Shown in pieces: positions 25,731 to 35,157 of a stretch of 64,000 nt of DNA. Each line of letters starts with the position of its first letter. The first letter of the stretch is position 1. This stretch comes from an uncultured Ruminococcus sp. GTDB taxonomy: Bacteria; Bacillota; Clostridia; Oscillospirales; Acutalibacteraceae. The DNA is taken from contig CAJUGO010000002.1 of assembly GCA_910585865.1 (NCBI GenBank), positions 186,001 through 250,000 of the forward strand. The letters run 5' to 3'. The notes below the pieces were generated by a model that was not told the origin of the DNA, did no database searches, and was given only the letters and a program-made list of their open reading frames with translations. The position numbers and the translations under genes are program-made.

Positions 25731-27092
25731 TTATTTATCAGTAAACATCTTATACATAGCTTCAAGACAAATCTGAGCATGCATAAAGAAATTATCTTTA
25801 TTAACACTTTCGTCGGCATTATGCATGTTTATTTTATCGTTTTTAAAAGCAGGTCCAAACGCTACACCTCTACCCATAAGCTTTCTTGCATAAGTACCTC
25901 CTCCGGTTGAATAAAGTTCAGCCTTATTACCCGTTACATTTTCATATGCCTCGCTCAGCAGTTTTATTAAATCGGAATTTTTTTCAACATACAAAGGTTT
26001 TTCATGATTTAAAATATTCACTCTTAAATCACTGTTTTCAGCAACCTTTTTAAATTGCAAGATTATGTTATCACCATTTACTGTAACAGGATATCTAATA
26101 TCAAAAGCAGCCTTTGCAGTTTGACCCTCAATATGAACTGATCCAACATTTACAGTAAGAGGACCTGATACTGAATCGCTCATTTTTAGACCCAGTGAAC
26201 GTCCGTTAGTCTCATTATTTACTGCATAATCAATAAATGAACATATTGAGCCTGTTTCGGAAGTTATATATACGTTTGTAATCAAATCAATAAGCGCGGT
26301 TGCAGCATTAAATCCTTTTTGAGGCTCACAAGCGTGTGCAGCTCTGCCGCGGCTTATTATCATTAGCCCGTCTATCGTATATTTAAATTCAAAACTTCCC
26401 TCTCCGGCGTCCGCAAAACGCATTAAGGTCTGCTCATCATAGTTTGATGAATCAAGCATTGCATAAGCAAAATCAGGAACAGCATTAACTGCCTTTCCGC
26501 TGTGGAATTGACTTAACACTGTAGCATTATTTACAATAGTACTTATTTCAAGCTGGATTATACCTTTTTCTGCAAAGCCAATACCGTAATCACTATCAGG
26601 CGTGAAAGCTAAATCGGGCAACGGCATTTTTTCAAAATATCCGTCCATATCCTCCATTCCCGTTTCTTCGCTTGTACCGTAAATTGCCCGCAATGTGTTA
26701 GCTCCGCTGACATTATTGTCTTTTAATGCTCTGAGACAATAAAGTGTTATGAGTGCCGCGCCTTTATCATCGGCAATTCCTCTTCCGTAGAGACGATTGT
26801 CTTTTTCAGTTAATGCAAAAGGATTAACACTCCAGTTCTCACCTGACGGTACAACATCAAGATGTGTAAGAACCCCGCAGAGCTTTCCTCCGCTGCCGAG
26901 TGTCACATGTGAACTTTTATCTGTGACCTGCTCACCTGTTAACCCAAAATCTTCAGCACGCTTAAGTATAAATTTAAGCGCTTTGCTGCACTCTTCAGGC
27001 TTTTCCAAATCAACAGATTCAAATTTAAGCAAAGTGTCCAAATCCTTTAAAAGTTCATCTTTATAATCAAGTATTTTATTACCAAATAACAT
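25731..27092 (-). CDS. M20 family dipeptidase, PepV/Sapep-like
   Basis: About 453 residues. Zinc ligands and catalytic residues of the M20 family are recognisable: THLDVVPSG (His, Asp), YGRGIADDKGA (Asp), YGTSEETGMEDM (catalytic and metal Glu), TPDSDYGI (Asp), and a late His in KINMHNADE. The lid domain of the PepV type lies between. It would release amino acids from dipeptides in the cytoplasm. The ATG at 27092 follows a good TTGGAGGC ribosome-binding site; an upstream in-frame start would add six residues. The gene is separated by about 100 bases from the surface-polysaccharide genes and may be independent of them. Confidence 0.9.
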   Translation of the reverse strand: MLFGNKILDYKDELLKDLDTLLKFESVDLEKPEECSKALKFILKRAEDFGLTGEQVTDKSSHVTLGSGGKLCGVLTHLDVVPSGENWSVNPFALTEKDNRLYGRGIADDKGAALITLYCLRALKDNNVSGANTLRAIYGTSEETGMEDMDGYFEKMPLPDLAFTPDSDYGIGFAEKGIIQLEISTIVNNATVLSQFHSGKAVNAVPDFAYAMLDSSNYDEQTLMRFADAGEGSFEFKYTIDGLMIISRGRAAHACEPQKGFNAATALIDLITNVYITSETGSICSFIDYAVNNETNGRSLGLKMSDSVSGPLTVNVGSVHIEGQTAKAAFDIRYPVTVNGDNIILQFKKVAENSDLRVNILNHEKPLYVEKNSDLIKLLSEAYENVTGNKAELYSTGGGTYARKLMGRGVAFGPAFKNDKINMHNADESVNKDNFFMHAQICLEAMYKMFTDK

Positions 27093-27192
27093 AATGCCTC
27101 CAATACACATATAAAATCATTAATGACGTATTATGACTGTTTTCAATGGAAAAACAGTATTTTAATGTAAACAAATCTTATCCGTACTATTG

Positions 27193-29655
27193 CTAAAACA
27201 ATTCAATGCTCTGGATTTTTTTCTTTTGTTTTTTTCTTAACAATATAGTAATACAAATATATGCTGCAAACATGGCAAGTGCAAGCATACTTATTTTTAC
27301 TCCGATTGACCATCCCGGTGTTTCATAGTTAAATACAATATCACATTCTGTGTTCGCCGGAATTTTTACTGCCATAAATCCATAGCTTGCCTTTTCAATA
27401 TCAACGGGATTTCCATTTACATAAGCTGTGAATCCCTGACTGTAAGGAACCGTAAAAAACAAAAGATTTTCCTTGCCTTTGTTTAAATACTTTGCTTTGA
27501 AACCGGTTTTAGTATATTCAAATTCTGAACAGCTCGATTGCGCTCTGTCAAAACAATTCTCTTTGTAATCGTTTTCACCAAACCTGAATTTGTCAACAAT
27601 ACTGTCGAAATAATGCGGTTTTTCACCGTATAATAGCTTATACTTCTCATCACTGTAGCCGGTAATCGACGAATATTTTTTCATTTGCTCCTTTGATAAT
27701 ACCATAGCATACAATACTGCTTCAGATCTGTGAATGCTTTCTATTCGTTCAAATTCCTCTTCCGTGATAAAACTGTCAAATGTAAATCCCATTGGAATAT
27801 AATATTCATTTTCATAAATATCAAAACAATTTTCTGTTCTTAGATATTTCCAGTAGGGCATTTTTGTATCGCCCTCTTCATTTATAAATGAATAATCACT
27901 GCCGGCTTTTCCGTCAGATCTGTAGTCAAACAAGTATTTACAGCTCAAAAACGAACGTAAACCGTATGCATCTGTTTCGGGACGGGATGCCACATCACGG
28001 GTTATGTTAAGCGCATTATAAAACTGCATTATAGAAGTTGATACTGAGCTTTGAAAACAATTTATACTCTGAATTTGCCAAAACATTGCAGTGTTATCGG
28101 GGCATTCATAAAAATCGCTTCGGACACTGTCAATATCCTTAATTGTTATTCCGCTGCGGTTATTCAAGATATCTTTTTTTATTGCACCGGTCGTTGAACT
28201 TGATGCAACACCTGTTCCGATGATAAAAGCTGATGTTGCAAGTGAAACCAAGACTATGCCAAGCACAGTTATTGAAATATACTTTCTGGAAACGGATTTA
28301 TATTTTTTAAAAATCAAAACAAATGCCAGCAAACTTATAAAAGCCATTAAAACGTAAATCCAGAACCTCTCAAATGTTGCCTGCACACCAATTGTAAATT
28401 CTTCGCTTCCGTCATCATTAGATGAAATATTCGGCATAAATCCAATTAACAGTGAAATGCCCGCAGTTACTCCTGCCGACCAGCAGATTGCCCTGTTCCA
28501 GTTCGCTTCCCTGCGTTCTGCCGATATTATTGTTGCAAGCGAAAACATAAGAACTATCATGTAGTACCAGCGTGCATAGAAAATAGAACTGTTAAACAAT
28601 TGGAACATACTGTTCAAAACAGGTATAAATGCAAAAAGCATAAGCAAAGTTATAAATCTTTTAAGCCAATTGCTACCCTTTGTCTGCATAAAAGCTATAA
28701 CGCCGGTCATTCCAAACAAGGGCAGCCATCCTGCAACAGACGCCCACTTACAGTTTGACTCCGGAGTAAATACAGGAAATGCCGGCATATCAGGAGGAAA
28801 GAAAAAGCTGATTATAATCAGCCAATACCTTTGTGACTGTTTGTATACAAGTGATTCCCAGCCGTTCGGCATTTCATCAAGTCTTGGATTCCCCATAAGT
28901 CCGATAACTGACGGAATCAATATAAATGCTGTTGCGAGAAATCCAATTATTACTTCAAGCGCAAGGAGCAGAAATTCTTTTATTTTAAATTTATAATTTC
29001 CTGAAAATGTTATTACCAGATAATACATTATTACAAACAGCACTTGACCTACAAAGAAATAGTAGTTTACAACACATGCTGAAAAAACCGCAAGAGAAAA
29101 TACCGCGCGCCTTTTGTCATAAATAAATGCATCAAGGGCCGCAAGCAAAAGAGGAAAAACTATCATCGGCTCATGAAAGTGAAAAAAGAATACATTATAA
29201 ATTGAAAAACCCGAAAACGCATAAAGCAAACCGCCTATTAAGGCAAAATTTCTATTGCGTACATATCTTTTAAGATATAAATATGCTGCAAGTGATGCGC
29301 ACGCAAACTTTAAAATCATTAACGGCCCCATAAGATACGGCACGGCCGCACTCGGAAACGGAATCGTCAGCCAAAAAAACGGACTGCCAAGCAAATAAAA
29401 GCTGTAACTGGATAAAAAATCAGTACCTAAATCAGTTATATGCATCCAGCCTGTCTGACCGCTGCGCACAGCATCATGAGCCATTTGATAAAAGGGAATT
29501 TCCTGCACATTAAAATCACCATAGTAATAAAAAACTCCGCCGTTTATAATAATAAACGGAAGAAAAAGCAATAAAGCCGTAATAAGCGATATTAAAAAAG
29601 CACGCAATGCACACAGCTTTTGTTTTGGATAAACTTTTAAAAATCCGCTCGCCAT
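27193..29655 (-). CDS. YfhO family membrane protein (GT-C-like)
   Basis: The protein has 820 residues. The N-terminal 500 contain about twelve hydrophobic segments and a first outside loop with YYGDFNVQEIPFYQMAHDAVRSG, typical of YfhO proteins, including the Asp expected at the GT-C active site. The C-terminal 300 residues form an exported domain and end with one more membrane segment and a basic tail (RKKQKKK). YfhO proteins are linked to glycosylation of lipoteichoic acid in Firmicutes. It sits upstream of the M20, DUF975, GT2 and LicD genes, which supports a cell-envelope role. Start: ATG with CTGGAGGATATA. Confidence 0.88.
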   Translation of the reverse strand: MASGFLKVYPKQKLCALRAFLISLITALLLFLPFIIINGGVFYYYGDFNVQEIPFYQMAHDAVRSGQTGWMHITDLGTDFLSSYSFYLLGSPFFWLTIPFPSAAVPYLMGPLMILKFACASLAAYLYLKRYVRNRNFALIGGLLYAFSGFSIYNVFFFHFHEPMIVFPLLLAALDAFIYDKRRAVFSLAVFSACVVNYYFFVGQVLFVIMYYLVITFSGNYKFKIKEFLLLALEVIIGFLATAFILIPSVIGLMGNPRLDEMPNGWESLVYKQSQRYWLIIISFFFPPDMPAFPVFTPESNCKWASVAGWLPLFGMTGVIAFMQTKGSNWLKRFITLLMLFAFIPVLNSMFQLFNSSIFYARWYYMIVLMFSLATIISAERREANWNRAICWSAGVTAGISLLIGFMPNISSNDDGSEEFTIGVQATFERFWIYVLMAFISLLAFVLIFKKYKSVSRKYISITVLGIVLVSLATSAFIIGTGVASSSTTGAIKKDILNNRSGITIKDIDSVRSDFYECPDNTAMFWQIQSINCFQSSVSTSIMQFYNALNITRDVASRPETDAYGLRSFLSCKYLFDYRSDGKAGSDYSFINEEGDTKMPYWKYLRTENCFDIYENEYYIPMGFTFDSFITEEEFERIESIHRSEAVLYAMVLSKEQMKKYSSITGYSDEKYKLLYGEKPHYFDSIVDKFRFGENDYKENCFDRAQSSCSEFEYTKTGFKAKYLNKGKENLLFFTVPYSQGFTAYVNGNPVDIEKASYGFMAVKIPANTECDIVFNYETPGWSIGVKISMLALAMFAAYICITILLRKKQKKKIQSIELF

Positions 29656-30051
29656 TATATCCTCCAGACCATAATACGCATAATTTCAATTTATTCTTTA
29701 CTTTTAAAACAAAAATAGTATAATAACTAATATAATGCTCAATGAATAACCACAGCAATGTTACTGTTTCATCAAAAACACAACTTAAAAATATGTTTTA
29801 CCCAAAAATTGAGCCATTTTGTCAGTTTACCGCCTAATTACCCTGTTTTGCTAAAAGCATTATTTTGCAAGTGCAAGCATTTATTAATTTTATATACAAA
29901 AATCTTGTACCCACACAATTAAAAACTACAATTTAACTTGATTATTTTTATTTTTTTAGTTGTTCAACATGTATTAATACAGTATATCATATTTACCATG
30001 TATCTGCAAATAAAATACATAATTTTTCAAAATAGAACGGAGCTTACTTGT
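29656..30051. other. Intergenic region without a recognisable gene
   Basis: This 396-base, A/T-rich stretch lies between divergent genes. A TATACT-like -10 box for yfhO is present on the minus strand around 29715, but no good -35. On the plus strand TTGTTC and TATATC with a 17-base gap (about 29960-29990) could drive the YfbR-like gene. No stable hairpin or ORF is convincing. Confidence 0.5.
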
Positions 30052-30639
30052 ATGGGACAATCACATTTTTATGCAATGCTCTCCAGAATGAAATATATTA
30101 ACCGCTGGGGGCTTATGAACAATATAAAATATGAAAACATCAGCGAACACAGTCTTCAGGTTGCAGTGATTGCCCATTGTCTTGTTCTAATTCACAACAA
30201 GCGCTTCGGCGGAAATTTAAATGCCGAAAGAGCGGCCCTGCTCGGAATATACCATGATTCAACCGAAATAATAACAGGCGATATGCCAACTCCCATAAAA
30301 TACTTTAATCCTGACATAAAAAGTGCATATAAGAAAATTGAAAATACCGCAGCTGACAAACTCATTTCTATGCTTCCCGATGATTTCAGAAATGATATGG
30401 AGCAAATAATTAAGGCAAACGGAAATAATGATGCGATTATTGAAAAATTTGTCAAGGCCGCTGACAAGTTTTCTGCTCTTATAAAATGTATAGAAGAAAT
30501 TAAAATGGGAAATACTGAGTTCTTAAAAGCAAAAGAGGCAACTGAAAATGCTTTGCATGATATGAATATGCCTGAAGTAAAAGTATTTGAAGATGAGTTT
30601 TTGTCTTCATTCTATCTGTCACTGGATGAACAGGACTAG
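30052..30639 (+). CDS. HD-domain 5'-nucleotidase, YfbR-like
   Basis: About 195 residues. The HD metal sites are in SEHSLQVA (His), GIYHDSTEI (His-Asp) and AADKFSAL (Asp). The start MGQSHFYAMLSRMKYINRW matches the YfbR family, whose members dephosphorylate deoxynucleoside 5'-monophosphates. The ATG at 30052 is chosen because the family begins here and a GGAG lies upstream; an open frame extends 38 codons further but is hydrophobic and unlike the family. It is a single gene, with no operon partner. Confidence 0.9.
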   Translation: MGQSHFYAMLSRMKYINRWGLMNNIKYENISEHSLQVAVIAHCLVLIHNKRFGGNLNAERAALLGIYHDSTEIITGDMPTPIKYFNPDIKSAYKKIENTAADKLISMLPDDFRNDMEQIIKANGNNDAIIEKFVKAADKFSALIKCIEEIKMGNTEFLKAKEATENALHDMNMPEVKVFEDEFLSSFYLSLDEQD

Positions 30640-30830
30640 TATCGTAGAACATTAAACTTTAGCGGCGATAAACAAAGTTTTATAACAAAAATTTTCTTCT
30701 TATATATATAAAGTGTCGATTTAATTCGTTTTAGGAATTATTTATTTACATATTGTGATATAATAATCTAAATATAAAATTTATTATCAAAATGTAGTAT
30801 TATGCATACTTACCCAATTGGAGGAGTAAT

Positions 30831-31991
30831 ATGGCAAATTACGAAAACAAAAAAAATCAGAATAATAATTTTGTTGATATAAGTTCGAATCAACAGGTTA
30901 AGAAAATTTACAACAAAAAAGGCAGAGCAAAAAGAATTGTATGTATTGTACTTTCTGTTATTTTTCTGATAAGCGGCAGCGGACTGATATATTATTATTC
31001 ACTTCTGAATTCACTGAATTTTGATGACTTTTCACATTCAGAAAAAACTAACTCCACAAATCCTTCAGTTTCCTCGCTGTCCGGTAATGCAACCAATCTT
31101 TCGCTATCTGACGGTGAACTTTTACAGGACTCCAAAGAACTTAACATTATGTTATTCGGTGAAGATAACGCCAAGGGCGATGAACATGGCAGAAGTGATA
31201 CAATGATTATGCTTACTATAGATAATAATCATAAGAAAGTTAAACTTACCTCATTTCAGCGAGACACTTATGTGTATATTCCCGGATACGGATATAATAA
31301 ACTTAATGCATCATACAACTTTGGCGGAGCAAAACTGTCTATACAGACGATCGAAGCCAATTTTGGTGTTAAGGTTGACCGATATGCTGTGGTTGACTTT
31401 GACAGTTTTATTAAGATAATTGATACTCTGGGCGGTATTGATATAGAATTAACACAGGACGAAATTGATTATATTAATTATCAGCTGTACAAAAACAAAC
31501 AGTCTGACACCCCAACTACAATTACGGATACCCCCGGAATAGTTCACCTGACAGGTCAGGAGGCCTTATGGTATGCTCGAAACAGAGGTTTAAGCACTGA
31601 CGAGGAGGCAATCGGAATTGACGGCGATGACTGGGACAGAACCTCTCGCCAGAGAAAATTACTTGAAACAATATTTACAAGTATGAAAAATGCAGATCTT
31701 GGTCAAATTGTTTCAATTGTTACTTCTGTAGGTCCTCTGGTTACTACAAACTTAAAAAAAGATGAGATTACTGCTCTTGCATCTCATGCTCTTACTTACC
31801 TTAAATATAATGTTGAACAGTATTATGTTCCCGAAACCGGTCTTTGGTATTATGATGATAATACACTTATAAACGGTTCATACAGTTCAACAATTAAAAT
31901 TTCAGATTTAGATGCACAAAGAATGGCTTTTGCCAAGTTCATATTTGAAGATCTCATAACAGGTTCTTCAAATAGCAGCACTTCAAATTAA
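30831..31991 (+). CDS. LCP family cell-envelope ligase (LytR-CpsA-Psr)
   Basis: A 386-residue protein. A basic cytoplasmic N-terminus of about 40 residues precedes one membrane helix (IVCIVLSVIFLISGSGLIYYY), and the LCP domain lies outside. LCP features seen are GRSDTMIMLTID, the substrate-phosphate Arg in SFQRDTYVYIPG, and the late RTSRQRKLLE. LCP enzymes transfer teichoic acids or capsular glycans from lipid carriers to peptidoglycan. It faces a second LCP gene (32187-33494) and ends at a strong terminator. Its ATG has TTGGAGGAGTAAT upstream. Confidence 0.93.
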   Translation: MANYENKKNQNNNFVDISSNQQVKKIYNKKGRAKRIVCIVLSVIFLISGSGLIYYYSLLNSLNFDDFSHSEKTNSTNPSVSSLSGNATNLSLSDGELLQDSKELNIMLFGEDNAKGDEHGRSDTMIMLTIDNNHKKVKLTSFQRDTYVYIPGYGYNKLNASYNFGGAKLSIQTIEANFGVKVDRYAVVDFDSFIKIIDTLGGIDIELTQDEIDYINYQLYKNKQSDTPTTITDTPGIVHLTGQEALWYARNRGLSTDEEAIGIDGDDWDRTSRQRKLLETIFTSMKNADLGQIVSIVTSVGPLVTTNLKKDEITALASHALTYLKYNVEQYYVPETGLWYYDDNTLINGSYSSTIKISDLDAQRMAFAKFIFEDLITGSSNSSTSN

Positions 31992-31998
31992 TATAGCT

Positions 31999-32047
31999 AA
32001 AAATCCCTGCCAATAAGTGTTTTTCTTTTGGCAGGGATTTTTATTAT
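31999..32047 (+). terminator. Terminator of the first LCP gene
   Basis: A 14-bp stem (AAAATCCCTGCCAA pairing with TTGGCAGGGATTTT) is followed by TTATTATTTT. Confidence 0.9.
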
Positions 32048-32143
32048 TTTATTTACGGATTTTATAGTTACAAGTGTTTATAAAATACTTTGCAATTCAG
32101 CGCTGCTGCGAGTATGCTAAATTTACGATTTAACGATATACTA

Positions 32144-32177
32144 ATAAAACAGAGATCAGTAATGACCTCTGTTTTAT
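32144..32177 (-). terminator. Terminator of the sortase-LCP operon
   Basis: ATAAAACAGAG/CTCTGTTTTAT stem directly after the stop of the second LCP gene on the minus strand. Confidence 0.75.
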
Positions 32178-32186
32178 GTTAGAAAT

Positions 32187-33494
32187 TTACATTTTTGTGT
32201 AATATATACTTAAAAACAATTCATAAAACTTTTTTTCATTGACTATAAACTCTGCGTATTTCTCTCCCATTTTCACCTCACCCGGAACAGATATCATGTC
32301 AATTGACATGCTTCCGTTCATAACGGCAGTTCCGCCCAAATAGCAGACCTTTGAAGGATTAAGGTTTGTACATGAGTATGCTGAAGACTCATTAAACAGT
32401 GTCAGCGGAGTGCTTATATTTGACTTTGTTTGCTCTATAACTTTATTAAAAAATGATTGAACATATACTTGCTGACGCTGCATTCTCATATTGTTTGAAT
32501 CAAGTTTGCTTGTATCTCTGGTTCTTACAAACTTTTCAGCTTCTTCTCCAACAAGATGGTATGATTGACCTGCAACAAATTGATCTATAGTTTCAGGAGA
32601 TACAACATCTACACCTCCCACACTGTCATTAATTGCAGATATACCGTCAAGGTCCAATGAAAAATAAGTGTTAATTGGAATATTATAGAATAACTTCTTA
32701 ACCGAACTAACTGTATTTTCACAGCTGAAATTCTTGCCGTCTCCGTATGCATATGAAAGACAAATCTGTTGTTTTTGTGTATTGAGATATGAACCGCCTG
32801 CCGAATAAACTGTAACTTCAGCCATTGTGTCTCGGGAAATATTAATCAGCGTAATTTTACCGGTGGAAGTATCGACAGATATCAATATAATGGCATCAGC
32901 CTGTCCGCCTGTTCCGTTAACTTCCAAAGCATCATTTTCCATACTTCTTTTGTCAATACCCATACACAGAATACTGGTAACCTTTTCATTATATTTATAT
33001 GTATCCCCATTGTAAACTACATACCTTCCATCCTCTTGAACAGTAATTCCATTTGGAGCTGAAATTGAAATATCAGAATTAAATAATTCCTGGCTGCCTC
33101 TGAAAATAAGATATGCAACAATACCTACAGAAAGTATTACAAAAGCAAGCAATGCTGATACGGAAGCTATCAATATCTTCTTCCATCGCTTCATCTTGCT
33201 GCGGCTGTGATGTCTTTTATGATGCTTTCTGTGGTTCTTGTCCCTTCTGTTGTTTGTATTACTGCGCACAATAATTTCATCATTATAAGCACTGAAATCT
33301 GCATGATGTTTTACTTTCTTTTTCTTTTTATGTGAACTCAAAAAAATATAATCATCAATATCGGCATCAGCAAAACTATGGGAATTATTAGTACTGTCTA
33401 AACTATCGCTGTCCGCTTCCAAATGTTCATGTCGCTCATCAGATAATGTTTGGCGACTGTTATTTATATTATCGTTATCATTTTGTTTGCTCAT
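32187..33494 (-). CDS. LCP family protein with a long basic His/Lys/Arg-rich N-terminus
   Basis: A 435-residue protein. The first 110 residues are cytoplasmic, hydrophilic and become strongly basic (HKKKKKVKHH, then KNHRKHHKRHHSRSK). One membrane helix follows (ILIASVSALLAFVILSVGIVAYLIF), then an external LCP domain with GGQADAIILISVD, the Arg in NISRDTMAEV, and RMQRQQVY. Several usual LCP positions are conserved, so it is likely active. It overlaps the sortase gene by 17 bases, which suggests translational coupling. The pair may jointly finish the cell wall and attach proteins. The role of the basic tail is unknown. Confidence 0.88.
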   Translation of the reverse strand: MSKQNDNDNINNSRQTLSDERHEHLEADSDSLDSTNNSHSFADADIDDYIFLSSHKKKKKVKHHADFSAYNDEIIVRSNTNNRRDKNHRKHHKRHHSRSKMKRWKKILIASVSALLAFVILSVGIVAYLIFRGSQELFNSDISISAPNGITVQEDGRYVVYNGDTYKYNEKVTSILCMGIDKRSMENDALEVNGTGGQADAIILISVDTSTGKITLINISRDTMAEVTVYSAGGSYLNTQKQQICLSYAYGDGKNFSCENTVSSVKKLFYNIPINTYFSLDLDGISAINDSVGGVDVVSPETIDQFVAGQSYHLVGEEAEKFVRTRDTSKLDSNNMRMQRQQVYVQSFFNKVIEQTKSNISTPLTLFNESSAYSCTNLNPSKVCYLGGTAVMNGSMSIDMISVPGEVKMGEKYAEFIVNEKKFYELFLSIYYTKM

Positions 33495-34275
33495 CTTTTA
33501 CCAACACCCCTTGAACAAGATACCGTCCTTCTCCGCTATTGAGACAGGTACTCAATGTTAAGATTTTATCATTAACAGTAAGATTAATATTATCCCTGAC
33601 ATTTTTATACAATGAGCGGGGATTAACAATCATTTCAAGATAATCGTTAAAAACCTTGTCATCATCAAAATCAAATGAATTCATAATATGTCTGTCGTCA
33701 TACTCAAAAGCAGAGATTATCTCATAAGTAAGCTTTCTGTCTTTTGTATAAACATACATATATTTGTGACTGCTAAAAAAATCATAGTCACTGAAACGAT
33801 GAAGAGTTGAAAACATAGAGCCATCAGCCATATTATGACCATATAAAACAGTTACTCTGTCAGAATAATCCGTCATATTACAATACTGGGAATAAATAGC
33901 TCCGGCGAAACTATAATTCTTATAAACATCATGGTCAAGATAAAAATTGTCATCCGCATTACTTTGACAAACCGGATAATTAACATTTGTTCCCGGTACA
34001 TATATCCAAGAATAAATATCACTGTTCTGATCTGAGAGTGCTTTAAAATCAATAGGATTTTCCTGTTTATTAACATAAATTGAAGGCGCAGTAATTTCAG
34101 ATGCATTTTGACTTTGTGAAATATCAGGAGCATAAGAACTTGCAATATTATTATAATTCTTGTTACTGCTCTTTTCATTAATTGTCTTTAAAACAATGAA
34201 TACAAATGTTCCAATAATAATCAGTACAAAAACTATAATAATTGTTATTAGTACTGTGTTACTTTTCTTTCTCAT
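33478..34275 (-). CDS. srtB: Class B sortase
   Basis: About 265 residues. One N-terminal membrane helix (VLITIIIVFVLIIIGTFVFIVL) anchors it, with the catalytic domain outside. The sortase triad is visible: His in VLYGHNMADGSMF, Cys in LTLSTCLNSGEGRYLVQG (TLxTC motif) and Arg in the same block. The region WIYVPGTNVNYPVCQ and the longer helix between strands fit class B. Start: ATG at 34275 with AAAGGTGATAG; an upstream in-frame ATG is less likely. The neighbouring gene at 34395 encodes a protein with an SPQTG sorting signal, the type used by C. difficile sortase B, so it is a likely substrate. Confidence 0.93.
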   Translation of the reverse strand: MRKKSNTVLITIIIVFVLIIIGTFVFIVLKTINEKSSNKNYNNIASSYAPDISQSQNASEITAPSIYVNKQENPIDFKALSDQNSDIYSWIYVPGTNVNYPVCQSNADDNFYLDHDVYKNYSFAGAIYSQYCNMTDYSDRVTVLYGHNMADGSMFSTLHRFSDYDFFSSHKYMYVYTKDRKLTYEIISAFEYDDRHIMNSFDFDDDKVFNDYLEMIVNPRSLYKNVRDNINLTVNDKILTLSTCLNSGEGRYLVQGVLVKDEQTK

Positions 34276-34348
34276 TCTATCACCTTTATATCTATTATAT
34301 TGTATCATTGTATTGCTGCAATGTCAATATTTTGTAGAATATAAACAA

Positions 34349-34376
34349 AAAGGCTTTCGTATCACCGAAAGCCTTT
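34349..34376 (-). terminator. Terminator of the SPQTG-protein gene
   Basis: An 11-bp stem AAAGGCTTTCG/CGAAAGCCTTT, followed on the minus strand by TTTGTTTA. It separates the surface-protein gene from the sortase gene. Confidence 0.85.
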
Positions 34377-34394
34377 ATCTATTTATAAAGTATA

Positions 34395-34889
34395 TTATTT
34401 GCTCTTAACAAGCTTTATTGTGGCTGCTCCGCAAGCGGCAACAGAAAGAATAATAACTATATAAGGTATAGCATTACCTGAGCCGGTCTGCGGTGATTTG
34501 CCGGAAGTATCCTTATTTACAGTGCCTGTTGCAACCGGAGTATCACCTGACGATTTACGATAATACGGAGTAACTGTTATATCACCTGAAATATACAGTC
34601 TTATTGGGGTATCTGTCAACTTATCTTGTGTTGTATAAGCGCCTAAAATTTCCCAATGATCAAACTCATAACCAGGCTTTGGCAATGCAGTAATATCAAC
34701 ATACTGTTTTCCGTTACTGTCAATTCCCGTAATATATTCATATTTAGCGTCTCCGCCTTCTGTTGGAATAATTATTACTTCATAACTTACAACTCCTGTA
34801 GTAGCCTGTGGACTTTCTGCTGCAAATACAGGAACCATAGATACCAAAAGTATCATAACAGCAAAAAGCATCGTTGAAATTTTTTTCAT
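34395..34889 (-). CDS. Sortase-anchored surface protein with an SPQTG motif
   Basis: A 164-residue protein. It has a signal peptide (MKKISTMLFAVMILLVSMVPVFA), a small beta-rich domain resembling the InlB B-repeat / Listeria-Bacteroides repeat type (ITALPKPGYEFDHWEIL), a Thr/Ser-rich spacer, and a C-terminal sorting signal: SPQTG near residue 133, a hydrophobic stretch (IPYIVIILSVAACGAATI) and a short basic tail (KLVKSK). Sortase would cut between T and G and attach the protein to peptidoglycan. It is small for an adhesin. It has its own promoter and terminator next to a class B sortase. Confidence 0.88.
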   Translation of the reverse strand: MKKISTMLFAVMILLVSMVPVFAAESPQATTGVVSYEVIIIPTEGGDAKYEYITGIDSNGKQYVDITALPKPGYEFDHWEILGAYTTQDKLTDTPIRLYISGDITVTPYYRKSSGDTPVATGTVNKDTSGKSPQTGSGNAIPYIVIILSVAACGAATIKLVKSK

Positions 34890-34948
34890 AAAAAATCCTC
34901 CTAATCAACAAAATGTTTAACGTGTAATAACCACAATATTTCTTTTAT

Positions 34949-34977
34949 AGTATAGCACATAAATTTTACTTTGTAAA
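34949..34977 (-). promoter_or_regulatory. Sigma-A promoter of the SPQTG-protein gene
   Basis: TTTACA and TATACT with a 17-base spacer on the minus strand, about 60 bases before the ATG. Confidence 0.7.
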
Positions 34978-35085
34978 TAGGGAAAAATATTTTTAATTTC
35001 ATTTTTTTATTTGAAAAACATACAAAATATTAACTCGTTTATTTGAAATAAAGTTAAATCATATGCTTTATTTCAATAAATACTA

Positions 35086-35114
35086 TTGCATATAAATCTT
35101 TGTAATTGTATAAT
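35086..35114 (+). promoter_or_regulatory. Sigma-A promoter of nadA-mnmA
   Basis: TTGCAT at 35086-35091 and TATAAT at 35109-35114 with a 17-base spacer; the ATG of nadA is about 43 bases downstream. Confidence 0.7.
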
Positions 35115-35157
35115 AGTCTATAAAGCAATTATTTTGTTCTTTGAAAGGAAATTTGGT

